Assembly: GCA_913052135.1 (NCBI GenBank)
Contig: CAJXDY010000035.1
Coordinates: 1 to 24,712, forward strand
Reading direction: 5' to 3'
Length of the DNA: 24,712 nucleotides
Origin: UBA8106 sp913052135
Lineage (GTDB): Bacteria > Acidobacteriota > Vicinamibacteria > Vicinamibacterales > UBA823
Every line of letters starts with the position of its first letter. Position 1 is the stretch's first letter. The position numbers and the translations under genes are program-made. A model generated the notes under the pieces. That model saw only the letters and a list, made by a program, of their open reading frames with translations, was not told where the DNA came from and made no database searches. This document shows, one piece after another, positions 7,566-15,099 of this stretch.

Positions 7566-8846
7566 CTACTCCGATACACTAAAACTAAAACTAAACCCTG
7601 AACCTTTATCGTTCTCAGTCTCTTCCAGGGTGACAGCGTCGCCGTCCATGAGTTCACGGACCTCAGCATAGGGACCCGTCACGACTTCGTCTCCTTCCTG
7701 CAGACCGTCCAGCACTTCGAAATAACGCTCACCGGCGATACCAATCTCAACCGGCGTGAAAACGACGACGGCATCTCGGATAACAAATACACCTTCTCGC
7801 TCTTCCTCCTGATCATCCTCGCGCACCGCCAAAGCCTGAATCGGCACTGCGATCGCGTCGCCTCGCGTGGCGGTCGTAATATCTGCCGAGCAAGAGAAAT
7901 CTTGGCGCACGCCAGGAATCTCTTCTTGAATCGTCACCTCAACTTCAAAATTCGTACCGCGCTGATCTCCTGCAGCAGCTGCAGATCCTGAGGCTTGGAT
8001 TGCGCTTGAGGCAATCTTTGTCACAAGTCCCTTGAAGGGCGTGTCCGGCATGGCATCGATTACGACCAACGCTTCCTGACCGAGTTTTACGTCACGAATA
8101 TCGACCTCATCCACTTCCAGAACCGCAAGGATCACCGACAAGTCTGCAACTGTCATCAGAACAGTTCCCGCGTTGTTCATAGTTCCAATAACCACGGTCT
8201 CACCCTGCTCAATGTTGAGTCGCGTAATAACACCAGCCATCGGCGCATCAATCGTGACCTTGCTCAACACATGACGAGCGCTCCGAAGATTGGCAGTCTC
8301 TTGCTGAAGTCGTTGCTCCTGCGCCCGCACCTCAGTTTCGCGAGCTTCCAGCTCGCTACGTCGAACCTTCACTTCACTTTCGACACGGTCGAGTTCTTCT
8401 TGAGAAACGATCAAGTCTTTACTCAACCCGACAGCGCGTTCCTCATTACGAAGGGCCAAGTCGAGATTGGTTTGCGAGGTCTCGACGGCCACGCGTGCGG
8501 CGTTCAGTAACTCCTGTGCTGCACGAAGTCCTGCAGCGCCCATCTCGACTGCGCTCTCAGCAGATTCAGGATCTATCAACATTAAGAACTGTCCTTCGTC
8601 CACCTGTTGTCCCTCTTCGACAACCAGATTAGTAACTCGGCCCATAGTATCGGCACTGATATTCACCATCCGCTCAGGTTCAATCTTGCCTGAGGCGACA
8701 ACAGTGGCGACGAGATTACGACGCTCAATCCTCTCAGCTTGTACTTCAGGAATCTTCGAACGTTCCCGATAGCGAGTCCAGCCAAAGGCAGCGGCTGCCA
8801 AGATGATGAGGGTGAGGATGATGCCAACTTTCGTTCGATTTTTCAT
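7566..8846 (-). CDS. Periplasmic adaptor subunit (MacA/HlyD family)
   Basis: A 426-residue membrane-fusion protein. An N-terminal anchor (VGIILTLIILAAAAFGW) is followed by a lipoyl/barrel-sandwich half (about 50-95, GRVTNLVVEEGQQVDEGQ), a long alpha-hairpin coiled coil (about 95-205, rich in Glu, Arg and Leu), the second lipoyl half (APMAGVITRLNIEQGETV) and beta-barrel domains. This is the layout of adaptors that bridge MacB-type permeases to an outer-membrane TolC-like channel; no TolC gene is present in the window. The C-terminus ends in an odd low-complexity FSFSFSVSE. It is the first gene of a four-gene operon. A TATAGT on the reverse strand around 8900 is a possible -10 box. Confidence 0.92.
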   Translation of the reverse strand: MKNRTKVGIILTLIILAAAAFGWTRYRERSKIPEVQAERIERRNLVATVVASGKIEPERMVNISADTMGRVTNLVVEEGQQVDEGQFLMLIDPESAESAVEMGAAGLRAAQELLNAARVAVETSQTNLDLALRNEERAVGLSKDLIVSQEELDRVESEVKVRRSELEARETEVRAQEQRLQQETANLRSARHVLSKVTIDAPMAGVITRLNIEQGETVVIGTMNNAGTVLMTVADLSVILAVLEVDEVDIRDVKLGQEALVVIDAMPDTPFKGLVTKIASSAIQASGSAAAAGDQRGTNFEVEVTIQEEIPGVRQDFSCSADITTATRGDAIAVPIQALAVREDDQEEEREGVFVIRDAVVVFTPVEIGIAGERYFEVLDGLQEGDEVVTGPYAEVRELMDGDAVTLEETENDKGSGFSFSFSVSE

Positions 8847-8983
8847 AGCGTTACAGAGGTTGCACCTGTCTTATTGAAACCGTGTATGCGGAAGGTCTCT
8901 TACTATACAACTCGCAAAACCGTACTACTGTTTACCATTTGTACCATTAAATGAAATATCCTACTCTCAAAACCACACTTCCC

Positions 8984-9625
8984 TCAAGTAATTGGCGCTC
9001 GACAATCGACCACCCTGTCCACCTCCAATGGCCACCACGCCGCGAAATCCGCATCTGACGAGGCGACTGGTAACACAAGTTCAAGGGCAGCGGGATCGAA
9101 TGGTAGAACCCCTCCACGCTCCTTGTATAGCTTTGCCAACTCCTGCCGAAATTCGTTAAAAGCCGGCGTCTCAAACACGACGAAAAACAATTGCCGCGTA
9201 CGTCCGCCAGACGGCTCCCGCTTGACCGCCATACAAACTGGGTTAAATTGCGCTTGCTCAAGCCCGACCGTGCGTGCAATCGCAAGAATCTCGTTAGGCA
9301 GAAACACATCTTGTAAGCCCGCCAGAAATTCTCCCTGTAACACAACCGGCATACCAGGCTGTGACGGTGTCATCAACGATTCCATCGTCCGATGAAACAC
9401 CTGTTGAAACAACTGCGGGACCAAAGAACTTGATGGCACAAGCGTAATTAGTGCAGGGATCGGTTGACCCATCTCCTGAACGTGAAGCGTCCACTCCGTA
9501 ACTGTAGCTGCACCAATAGAGTACGGTTCCGCAATGGTGTTCCGGACCGTTTTCAAAAACAACCAAGGCACTCCCACAAGGAGCAGCACCCCGACTCCCA
9601 TCTTCAGCCAGAAGCTTCTTCGCAT
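8984..9625 (-). CDS. Membrane-anchored protein of unknown function
   Basis: A 213-residue protein that I do not recognise. The first 25 residues form a basic start and one strongly hydrophobic segment (MGVGVLLLVGVPWLFLKTV), so the rest is probably periplasmic and anchored, or cleaved as a signal peptide. The remainder is a mixed alpha/beta sequence with a segment LFFVVFETPAFNEFRQELAKL that could be a strand followed by a helix. It has only two cysteines. It starts 44 nt after the stop of the M48 protease gene on the same strand, so it may be co-transcribed and work with that protease. GGGGTAGGG just before the ATG is a plausible but imperfect ribosome site. Confidence 0.7.
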   Translation of the reverse strand: MRRSFWLKMGVGVLLLVGVPWLFLKTVRNTIAEPYSIGAATVTEWTLHVQEMGQPIPALITLVPSSSLVPQLFQQVFHRTMESLMTPSQPGMPVVLQGEFLAGLQDVFLPNEILAIARTVGLEQAQFNPVCMAVKREPSGGRTRQLFFVVFETPAFNEFRQELAKLYKERGGVLPFDPAALELVLPVASSDADFAAWWPLEVDRVVDCRAPIT

Positions 9626-9669
9626 TACGACCCTACCCCTGTCTCAGCATCGGAGAACACACCAGAACC

Positions 9670-10395
9670 TCAACCATGGTGACGCAGTCTCACGATGCGG
9701 TCTTCGATACTGGGATGCGTGGACAAATAGACCCCAAGCATGGACTGATCGGACTCTCGGTTGAGGACTCCCAATCTGTTTAAGAGACGGGTCGAACCAG
9801 ACGGATCGAACCCCGCTGCCTTCGTCATTAGTACACCTAGTGCGTCAGCTTCAAACTCATGTTTCCGTGAATACGCGCGTTCTAGACCTTGGAGCCCAGT
9901 TTTCTTAAGCCAAGGCACCAGCCACCCTCGCCCCGCTGTGGCGAGGGAGACCACAGAGAGCGCAGCCTGACTGAGTAAACGATTGATTGCATGGTGTCGA
10001 ATGACATGCGCCATCTCGTGGGCTACTACAAAGGCAATCTCATCGCGGTCGTGATGACACAAACTCACAAGAGACCGGTCCACGAAGATAAATCCACCGG
10101 GAAGCGCGAAAGCCGAGGGCTGTCCCTTCGCAAGGGTCGCCACCTCAAAACGATGCAATTTATTGCGTACTACGGACACCAAGCGATCGCTAATCCCGTC
10201 AAGAAACAGCTGGTCATTTCCATCCGTTCCGCCTGGCACTTCATGGCGAACAAGTTCTGCAAGATTTCGACCAACCGCGTACTCCGCCCGGATGGTCTCC
10301 TCCTCACTCCCGGCAGCCGATGCCCACACCCACTTGGCAGTTTTAAATTTACTGCCAACCATTCGGCCGAATTTATAAAAGCCACTGTCTCTCAT
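9670..10395 (-). CDS. M48 family zinc metalloprotease
   Basis: A 241-residue M48 peptidase with the zinc motif HEMAH (H126, E127, H130) and the downstream RKHEFEADALG, whose Glu is the expected third ligand. GGFIFVDRSLV before the motif and STHPSIEDRI near the end are typical of M48B/BepA-like proteins. I start at the ATG 10395 (MRDSGFYKFGR), because the open frame upstream adds residues only from a TTG at 10464 close to the tRNA; neither start has a good Shine-Dalgarno. Residues after the zinc motif (about 141-160) are moderately hydrophobic. It probably degrades misfolded envelope proteins. Its start is about 80 nt downstream of tRNA-Leu on the same strand, so read-through transcription is possible. 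Confidence 0.87.
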   Translation of the reverse strand: MRDSGFYKFGRMVGSKFKTAKWVWASAAGSEEETIRAEYAVGRNLAELVRHEVPGGTDGNDQLFLDGISDRLVSVVRNKLHRFEVATLAKGQPSAFALPGGFIFVDRSLVSLCHHDRDEIAFVVAHEMAHVIRHHAINRLLSQAALSVVSLATAGRGWLVPWLKKTGLQGLERAYSRKHEFEADALGVLMTKAAGFDPSGSTRLLNRLGVLNRESDQSMLGVYLSTHPSIEDRIVRLRHHG

Positions 10396-10475
10396 AGTCT
10401 GATTGCGCCATAACCATTGTACTGCCGTGTCTCTGTAGGATGGGTCGCCATAGGAAATGAACAACTAAGGAAGAG

Positions 10476-10560
10476 TGCCGAGGGCGGGAATTGAACCCGC
10501 ACGACCCAAAGGGTCACAGGATTTTAAGTCCTGTGCGTCTGCCAGTTCCGCCACCCCGGC
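10476..10560 (-). tRNA. tRNA-Leu (anticodon UAA)
   Basis: On the reverse strand 85 nt fold as a class II tRNA. The acceptor GCCGGGG pairs with CCTCGGC with one G-U. The anticodon stem ACAGGA/TCCTGT encloses loop CTTAAAA, giving anticodon TAA. A long variable arm GACCC/GGGTC is typical of leucine tRNAs. The T arm has GTTCAAT flanked by GCGG/CCGC. The discriminator is A and the 3' CCA is not encoded. Confidence 0.96.
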
Positions 10561-10576
10561 ATCAAAATCAATCAAT

Positions 10577-10582
10577 ATTGTA
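10577..10582 (-). promoter_or_regulatory. Candidate -10 box for tRNA-Leu
   Basis: TACAAT on the reverse strand lies 16 nt before the mature tRNA 5' end, a normal distance for a short 5' leader. The -35 region is poor, so this is only a candidate. Confidence 0.35.
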
Positions 10583-10730
10583 CTGTAACCCGTTCGGAAC
10601 ATTCACGTCGTTCGATTTGACTGCCGAACTCCAGTATCAGGTTTAGTTTGTGGCACCCGTGTGGGAAGATGGCCACTGAAACAATTTCCCTCGTTCGAAA
10701 CCGCCCTTCTCCCGCAAAAGGAGTCGCATT

Positions 10731-11129
10731 ATGGCAAGTACAGTCATTGGGTCCGTTCTTGCGTTCCTCGTTACACTAAGTCCAACCGTGGCTGCGCCTC
10801 AATCCCTTCCTACAGGTGACGCCTTAATTGTTGAATGCGGGCAGGCCGTAACAGACATGGAGGCCAGTGGTCAATTCAGCCCACAAGCGGTCTATTGTCT
10901 GGGCCTTGTACGGGGAGTGCTAGAGACGGCGTTTGAATGGTATCGAAACGATGTAAGGCAGAGTGTCTCTCCCTCACACTCCCCCATTTGCCGACCCGAC
11001 GACCGCCTAACCGTTGGTCGCGCCATCCGCTTTACACATCGGTATCTCACCGAACATCCCGAGAGACTGCATGAACGAGACACAGTGCTTGTGATGGATG
11101 CCTTAAGAGAGGCCTTCGCCTGCCCATAA
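10731..11129 (+). CDS. Secreted Rap1a/Tai-like domain protein
   Basis: A 132-residue protein with a signal peptide (MASTVIGSVLAFLVTLSPTVAA, best read as the hydrophobic run IGSVLAFLVTL with cleavage after VAA). The mature part resembles the Rap1a/Tai family, first known as periplasmic immunity proteins against type VI secretion amidase effectors: an early Cys, a YCLGLVRGVLE segment, ICRPDDRLTVGRAI, then YLTEHPERLHE and a terminal ALREAFACP. Four cysteines in the mature protein would form two disulphides. AAGGAG (10718-10723) lies 7 nt before the ATG. No amidase effector or secretion gene is adjacent, so the role may be unrelated to immunity. The gene stands alone, convergent with the next small gene. 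Confidence 0.75.
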   Translation: MASTVIGSVLAFLVTLSPTVAAPQSLPTGDALIVECGQAVTDMEASGQFSPQAVYCLGLVRGVLETAFEWYRNDVRQSVSPSHSPICRPDDRLTVGRAIRFTHRYLTEHPERLHERDTVLVMDALREAFACP

Positions 11130-11174
11130 TCAGCCCCGCCGTCAAGCTAGACCGACCGTTTACCACACCCTTAC

Positions 11175-11444
11175 TTACCGTTCTCCTCGTGTCGACCCTA
11201 AAAATCGTCGACCTCGACCCTGCGACCGCAGGGCACCTCCTGGCCCCTTCTCGGCACGCGAATCCGTCCGTGAGACCTCATCGAATACACTGACCTCTCC
11301 CACCGCGATCATCTTTTTCACGGATTCACGTTCCGCATCAGGCGTGGCAATCTGCCCTTCTTTACGTGGACCTAGGCGAAGCACCCGTCCCTGGGACAGT
11401 GTGATTTTGAGCGGCCGGCCAGTCTTGTTAATGATCGTCTTCAT
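11175..11444 (-). CDS. Small protein of unknown function
   Basis: An 89-residue protein starting MKTIINKTGRPLKI, chosen over an upstream in-frame ATG at 11501 because this looks like a natural domain start and AGGGG lies about 12 nt upstream. The N-terminal half (about 1-55) looks like a small beta-rich domain (ITLSQGRVLRLGPRKEGQI then VKKMIAVGEVSVFDE). The C-terminal third is basic, Gly/Arg-rich and probably disordered. There is no signal peptide. It is divergent from the GH3 lipoprotein gene with an 11-bp inverted repeat between them. I cannot assign a function. Confidence 0.6.
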   Translation of the reverse strand: MKTIINKTGRPLKITLSQGRVLRLGPRKEGQIATPDAERESVKKMIAVGEVSVFDEVSRTDSRAEKGPGGALRSQGRGRRFLGSTRGER

Positions 11445-11546
11445 AAAGATATCGACCCCTATCGGTATTGACCATTGGGATTCTGTGTCTCGACTTACCA
11501 TTTTGGCACGTTCAGGAACGTCATTAAAGCAACTAACAGCATCTAT

Positions 11547-11574
11547 GTAAAAATTTGACGTTACAAATTTTTAC
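11547..11574. repeat. Perfect 11-bp inverted repeat (operator or hairpin)
   Basis: GTAAAAATTTG (11547-11557) and its exact complement CAAATTTTTAC (11564-11574) flank the 6-nt ACGTTA. The repeat lies between the divergent small gene (start 11444) and the GH3 gene (start 11629), where a shared regulator could bind. It is AT-rich with no following T-run on either strand, so it is not a classic terminator. Confidence 0.6.
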
Positions 11575-11628
11575 CAGACTCACATCCTGTTATGCTGAAT
11601 CTGCATCTTTGACCTGGAGACGAGACCA

Positions 11629-13422
11629 TTGCTGAGAAAATCCAGAAGCTTCTGTTGCTTTCTGCGGTTCATGCTAACCGCGATCATTCCGTGCATGTGG
11701 CTTGCGGGCTGCACGCCCTCAGACCAAGGTTCACCCGTTGAGGTGCAGCCCGTCCTAACGGCCAGCCATGCAGACGCTGAGCAATGGGCTACAGAGACCC
11801 TCGCCAACATGACCCTGAGGCAAAAGGTCGGCCAGATGATCGTCGAACAATTACACGGTGAGTATGACCAAGCGACCCTCGAGCACTGGCAAACGCTGGT
11901 GCGCAGTCACGGGGTCGGAGGCTTCGTCGTCTACGGCGGGACCCCACACGCCACCGCCAACCTGTTAAATCAGCTTCAAGCATTAGCCGAGATTCCGCTC
12001 ATGATTTCGGCTGACTTTGAAGGTGGACCTGGCCAACAGTTCACTGGCGCCTCAGAATTTCCAGCAAACATGGCGCTCGCTGCCATCGGTTCGGAGAAGT
12101 TGACCTATGAAGTGGGTCGAGTTGGCGCCACCGAAGGCCGCGCCATTGGTATCCACCTAACGTATTCACCGGTCGTCGACGTCCAGACCCAGCCACACAA
12201 CCCGGTGCTCAGCGTGCGGTCATTCGGACGTAACCTCGATCTACTCGGACGCATGGCATCAGCTTACATCCGTGGCTATCAGGATCACGGGATGCTGGCC
12301 ACCGCCAAGCACTTCCCAGGTCGAGGCGATGTGGAACTGATTCCCAACACCGAATTCACCGTCAACGCCAAGCCTGACCACGAAGTGGAACAGACCGATT
12401 TTCTCGCCTTCCAGCACGCAATCAACGCTGGCGTCACGTTTATCATGACCGAACATATAAGCGTGCCCTCAGTCACGGACGGCTCCGACCTCCCAGCTAG
12501 TGTTGAACCAGCGCTGTCGACCCATTGGATCCGTGAGCGCCTTGGTTTTGAAGGCGTGCTGACAACAGACGATCTCTGGTACGACAAGGTCGTCAACCGG
12601 TTCGGTGCCGAACAAGTTGGTGTGCTTGCGATCCAAGCCGGCCACGACGCACTGCTAAAACCGCTCGATGCTATCAAAATGATCGACGCGATTGTCACGG
12701 CCGTCGAAAATGGCGAACTGACTATCTCCCAGATCAACAAGTCTGTGCACCGTCTTCTCTATTGGAAGGCGCGGCTCAATCTCCATCAAGAACGATTCGT
12801 GGACACCTCTCAAATCGACTCGAAAGTCGGTATCGCGACCCACCGCGATCTCGTGCGCACAGTGGCGGAACGCTCTTTAACCGTGCTGACCAATGACGGT
12901 TTCTTACCAACGAATGTGGAAACGTTGGGAGACATTATCCATATTTCAGTCCAAAAGACGGCCCAGCACCAAGCCGCGCTTGACATCACGGCACGCCTCA
13001 CAGAGATGTTGCCAATTCGCCAAACGTTTGCGCTGGGTCCTAACGACGCTGCCGAGGTGTATACGCAGGCCGTAACCGCTGCTCGCGCAGCAGACACGGT
13101 CATTGTCTCGTTATTCAATCCGCGCACGATGTACGTCGACAATGGCCCACTCCTACCACAGCACGCTGATTTACTGCAGTCCGTGTTCGAAGTGAAGCCC
13201 ACTTCGACTGTCGTCATGTCATACGGAAACCCGTATCTCGTAGAGGCTGTCCACGGCAGCAGTGCGTTTGTGGTTGGGTACGGCGAGGGCGGCTTTTATG
13301 GCAATCAGACGGTGTATGGTGAGGCGTTTGCCCGGCTACTGAAAGGAGAAATCAGTGCAACCGGCACATTACCAATCCGTCTGCCAAACAGCTCAGCCAC
13401 AACTGGACCACCTACGGAGTGA
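11629..13422 (+). CDS. GH3 family lipoprotein (NagZ-like N-terminal domain with a C-terminal GH3 domain)
   Basis: A 597-residue glycoside hydrolase family 3 protein. The TTG start has GGAG 9 nt upstream and gives a basic n-region, hydrophobic stretch and lipobox LAGC (C28), so it should be a lipoprotein. The N-terminal TIM barrel (about 50-385) resembles beta-N-acetylhexosaminidases: ADFEGGPGQQF, AKHFPGRGD (226-234) and TTDDLWYD, where D314 or D315 is the probable nucleophile. The NagZ general acid/base loop, usually GHGDT followed by DSH, reads GRGDVELIPN here, so the His-Asp dyad seems absent. A second alpha/beta domain (about 400-590) is the GH3 C-terminal domain. Substrate could be cell-wall or environmental amino sugar glycans. 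The 3' end overlaps the convergent gene by 11 bp. Confidence 0.88.
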   Translation: MLRKSRSFCCFLRFMLTAIIPCMWLAGCTPSDQGSPVEVQPVLTASHADAEQWATETLANMTLRQKVGQMIVEQLHGEYDQATLEHWQTLVRSHGVGGFVVYGGTPHATANLLNQLQALAEIPLMISADFEGGPGQQFTGASEFPANMALAAIGSEKLTYEVGRVGATEGRAIGIHLTYSPVVDVQTQPHNPVLSVRSFGRNLDLLGRMASAYIRGYQDHGMLATAKHFPGRGDVELIPNTEFTVNAKPDHEVEQTDFLAFQHAINAGVTFIMTEHISVPSVTDGSDLPASVEPALSTHWIRERLGFEGVLTTDDLWYDKVVNRFGAEQVGVLAIQAGHDALLKPLDAIKMIDAIVTAVENGELTISQINKSVHRLLYWKARLNLHQERFVDTSQIDSKVGIATHRDLVRTVAERSLTVLTNDGFLPTNVETLGDIIHISVQKTAQHQAALDITARLTEMLPIRQTFALGPNDAAEVYTQAVTAARAADTVIVSLFNPRTMYVDNGPLLPQHADLLQSVFEVKPTSTVVMSYGNPYLVEAVHGSSAFVVGYGEGGFYGNQTVYGEAFARLLKGEISATGTLPIRLPNSSATTGPPTE

Positions 13423-13792
13423 TCTCACTAAAGAGGGTCACAGACACCATGGATCGGCCCGTTACCTCAAAGGCTTCAATCAGTTGCTGATAGACCGAGT
13501 CTGCCTGCAACTTCGCGTTGCCGGCAGTCCAAGCGTCAGCACTTGCAAACTCAGTCATCACAGTAATGAGGTGAGGACTCACCCCTTCGGCGTCTCGCCA
13601 GACACGCAGTTCAGCCTCTGGGAGAATCTGCTCATACAGGTCGATGATGTTCTTGAGCCCACTCAGGTATGCGCCAACTTGGTCCTCCGGAACCTCAACC
13701 GTGTTGACTTGGACGACAGCCTGCCCTGAGACATCCACGGACATCGCACCACAAAGTAGAAACACCACGCAGAGTCCAGAAACGATTCGCAT
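13412..13792 (-). CDS. Secreted dimeric alpha-beta barrel (ABM/NIPSNAP-like) protein
   Basis: A 126-residue protein. The start is ATG 13792, with AGGAGG 6 nt upstream; the open frame extends further upstream without a good site. A signal peptide (MRIVSGLCVVFLLCGAMSV) ends near SGQA. The mature part has the strand-helix pattern of small dimeric alpha-beta barrels: VVQVNTVEVPEDQVGAYLSGL, then ELRVWRD, LITVMTEFASADAW and a final helix and strand. This fold is found in antibiotic-biosynthesis monooxygenase-like and NIPSNAP proteins; no catalytic residue can be named. It lies 76 nt downstream of the Tat-exported aldolase gene on the same strand. The 3' end overlaps the GH3 gene by 11 bp, tail to tail. 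Confidence 0.7.
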   Translation of the reverse strand: MRIVSGLCVVFLLCGAMSVDVSGQAVVQVNTVEVPEDQVGAYLSGLKNIIDLYEQILPEAELRVWRDAEGVSPHLITVMTEFASADAWTAGNAKLQADSVYQQLIEAFEVTGRSMVSVTLFSEITP

Positions 13793-13868
13793 TGAAAGCC
13801 TCCTGTCATAAATATGGTGAAGCGCGCACCGCATGCACGCCAATTGTGTCAATCTCAGCAACTTGGGC

Positions 13869-15038
13869 TTATGCTTCGGCGGCCTGCACAAACATGGCGG
13901 CGAGGTCCGACGCTGTCGTGCGACCCCAGGTTTCGTTCACGCCCAACCTAAAACCAGACCCATCGGCAAGTGGTGCCGGCAGCCGCACGTGCTGGCGTGC
14001 GAGTCGATCGCGGAACGCGTTCAGGTCCGAATGGTGCACCTTCAAGAGGAACAGATTCGTCCCTGCTGGAATCGGTTCGGTCGAAAAGACCTCATGGCCA
14101 CTAACCAATTGTGTCCACTCACGCGCCACACCAACGGCTCGCGCGTAACGCTCTGGAAATCCTTGGAAGTAATGTAATGCGATCGCAGCAAACGGCCAGA
14201 CTTTCGCAAGCCCTCCTCCAAACATTCGTCGTACATGGAACATTTGGTCGAGTAACGCACTTGGACCGGCGAGAATTGCACCCGATGGCGCATTAAAGTA
14301 CTTGTAGAGCGAAACATAAACCGTATCGAACGACCGGGCATAATCGGCAACTGATCGGCCCGTAAATCCAGCCTGTAAAAAAATCCGAGCGCCATCAAGA
14401 TGCGTACGAATTCCCTCCTGGCGAGCAAAGGCCGTAATCCGATCCATCTCAGCTTCATCAAATGCCTCGCCTGACTTTCTTCTAACCGGTGATTCAATCG
14501 AGATCACGGACACCGGTGTAGAAACTCGTCCGCTGGCAGTTCGGTCAAGTAACGCTCGCACATCATCCAAAGTAAAGGTCGCCTGGCCGAAAGCCAGTGG
14601 TACCAACTGGATGTCGCTTAGGGTCTGAATCGTGTCACCGGTGTCGTTATAGAGATGGCTTTCTGCCTGAACAATCGCCCGACTCGGCCCGCCTGCCAGC
14701 ATGCGTACGGCCAAGTGGTTAGCCAGTGTGCCAGTCGGCATAAAGACGGCACGCTCTTTGCCAAGCGCCGCAGCGAAAGCTTGCTCTAATTCTTCAACGA
14801 CTCCCCCGTTGGAATAGGAATCCGACGCAATTGCATTTTCGTCGGTGAGTCGTGCCAATAGTTCGATCGACGCGGTCGGTGTGAGTCCAAGCCCATCGCC
14901 GGATAATCTGACATCCTGTTCACTGAAAACCGGCTGGGTAGCTGCTGTTACAACTGAACGAGAGGTTCCCGTTGCGAAACTGAGCGCCGCACCTGTTGAG
15001 CCTATTTGGAGAAAGCGACGACGATCGATAGTTTTCAT
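13869..15038 (-). CDS. Tat-exported threonine aldolase / beta-eliminating lyase family PLP enzyme
   Basis: A 389-residue fold-type I PLP enzyme of the L-threonine aldolase group, which splits beta-hydroxy amino acids to glycine and an aldehyde. The N-terminus MKTIDRRRFLQIGSTGAALSF (MKTIDRRRFLQ then IGSTGAALSF) is a twin-arginine signal. PTGTLANHLA (101-110) is the phosphate-binding loop, SHLYND (H128) stacks on PLP, HLDGARIF (D215) holds the ring nitrogen, and K246 in SLYKYFNAPSGA is the expected Schiff-base lysine. Cytoplasmic homologues usually have SxSKGLGAP at that point, so the lysine region is divergent. Tat export suits a protein that must fold with PLP first. It lies 61 nt after the M14 peptidase. 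TAGGAT 6 nt before the ATG may be either a -10 box or, through AGGA, a weak ribosome site. Confidence 0.85.
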   Translation of the reverse strand: MKTIDRRRFLQIGSTGAALSFATGTSRSVVTAATQPVFSEQDVRLSGDGLGLTPTASIELLARLTDENAIASDSYSNGGVVEELEQAFAAALGKERAVFMPTGTLANHLAVRMLAGGPSRAIVQAESHLYNDTGDTIQTLSDIQLVPLAFGQATFTLDDVRALLDRTASGRVSTPVSVISIESPVRRKSGEAFDEAEMDRITAFARQEGIRTHLDGARIFLQAGFTGRSVADYARSFDTVYVSLYKYFNAPSGAILAGPSALLDQMFHVRRMFGGGLAKVWPFAAIALHYFQGFPERYARAVGVAREWTQLVSGHEVFSTEPIPAGTNLFLLKVHHSDLNAFRDRLARQHVRLPAPLADGSGFRLGVNETWGRTTASDLAAMFVQAAEA

Positions 15039-15044
15039 GAAAGA

Positions 15045-15050
15045 ATCCTA
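15045..15050 (-). promoter_or_regulatory. -10-like TAGGAT 6 nt before the aldolase start
   Basis: TAGGAT followed by 6 nt and ATG matches the spacing seen at four other starts in the window. Because AGGA within it could serve as a Shine-Dalgarno, this is the most ambiguous case. Confidence 0.25.
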
Positions 15051-15099
15051 ATGGCTGTTTTGACTTGTTGCTTATTTACAAGATTTCTCACCGCATTGA

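Noticed and set aside
9991..10413. Forward-strand open frame of 140 codons opposite the M48 gene
   Set aside because: It is the complement of the HEMAH-containing protease and has no domain of its own.
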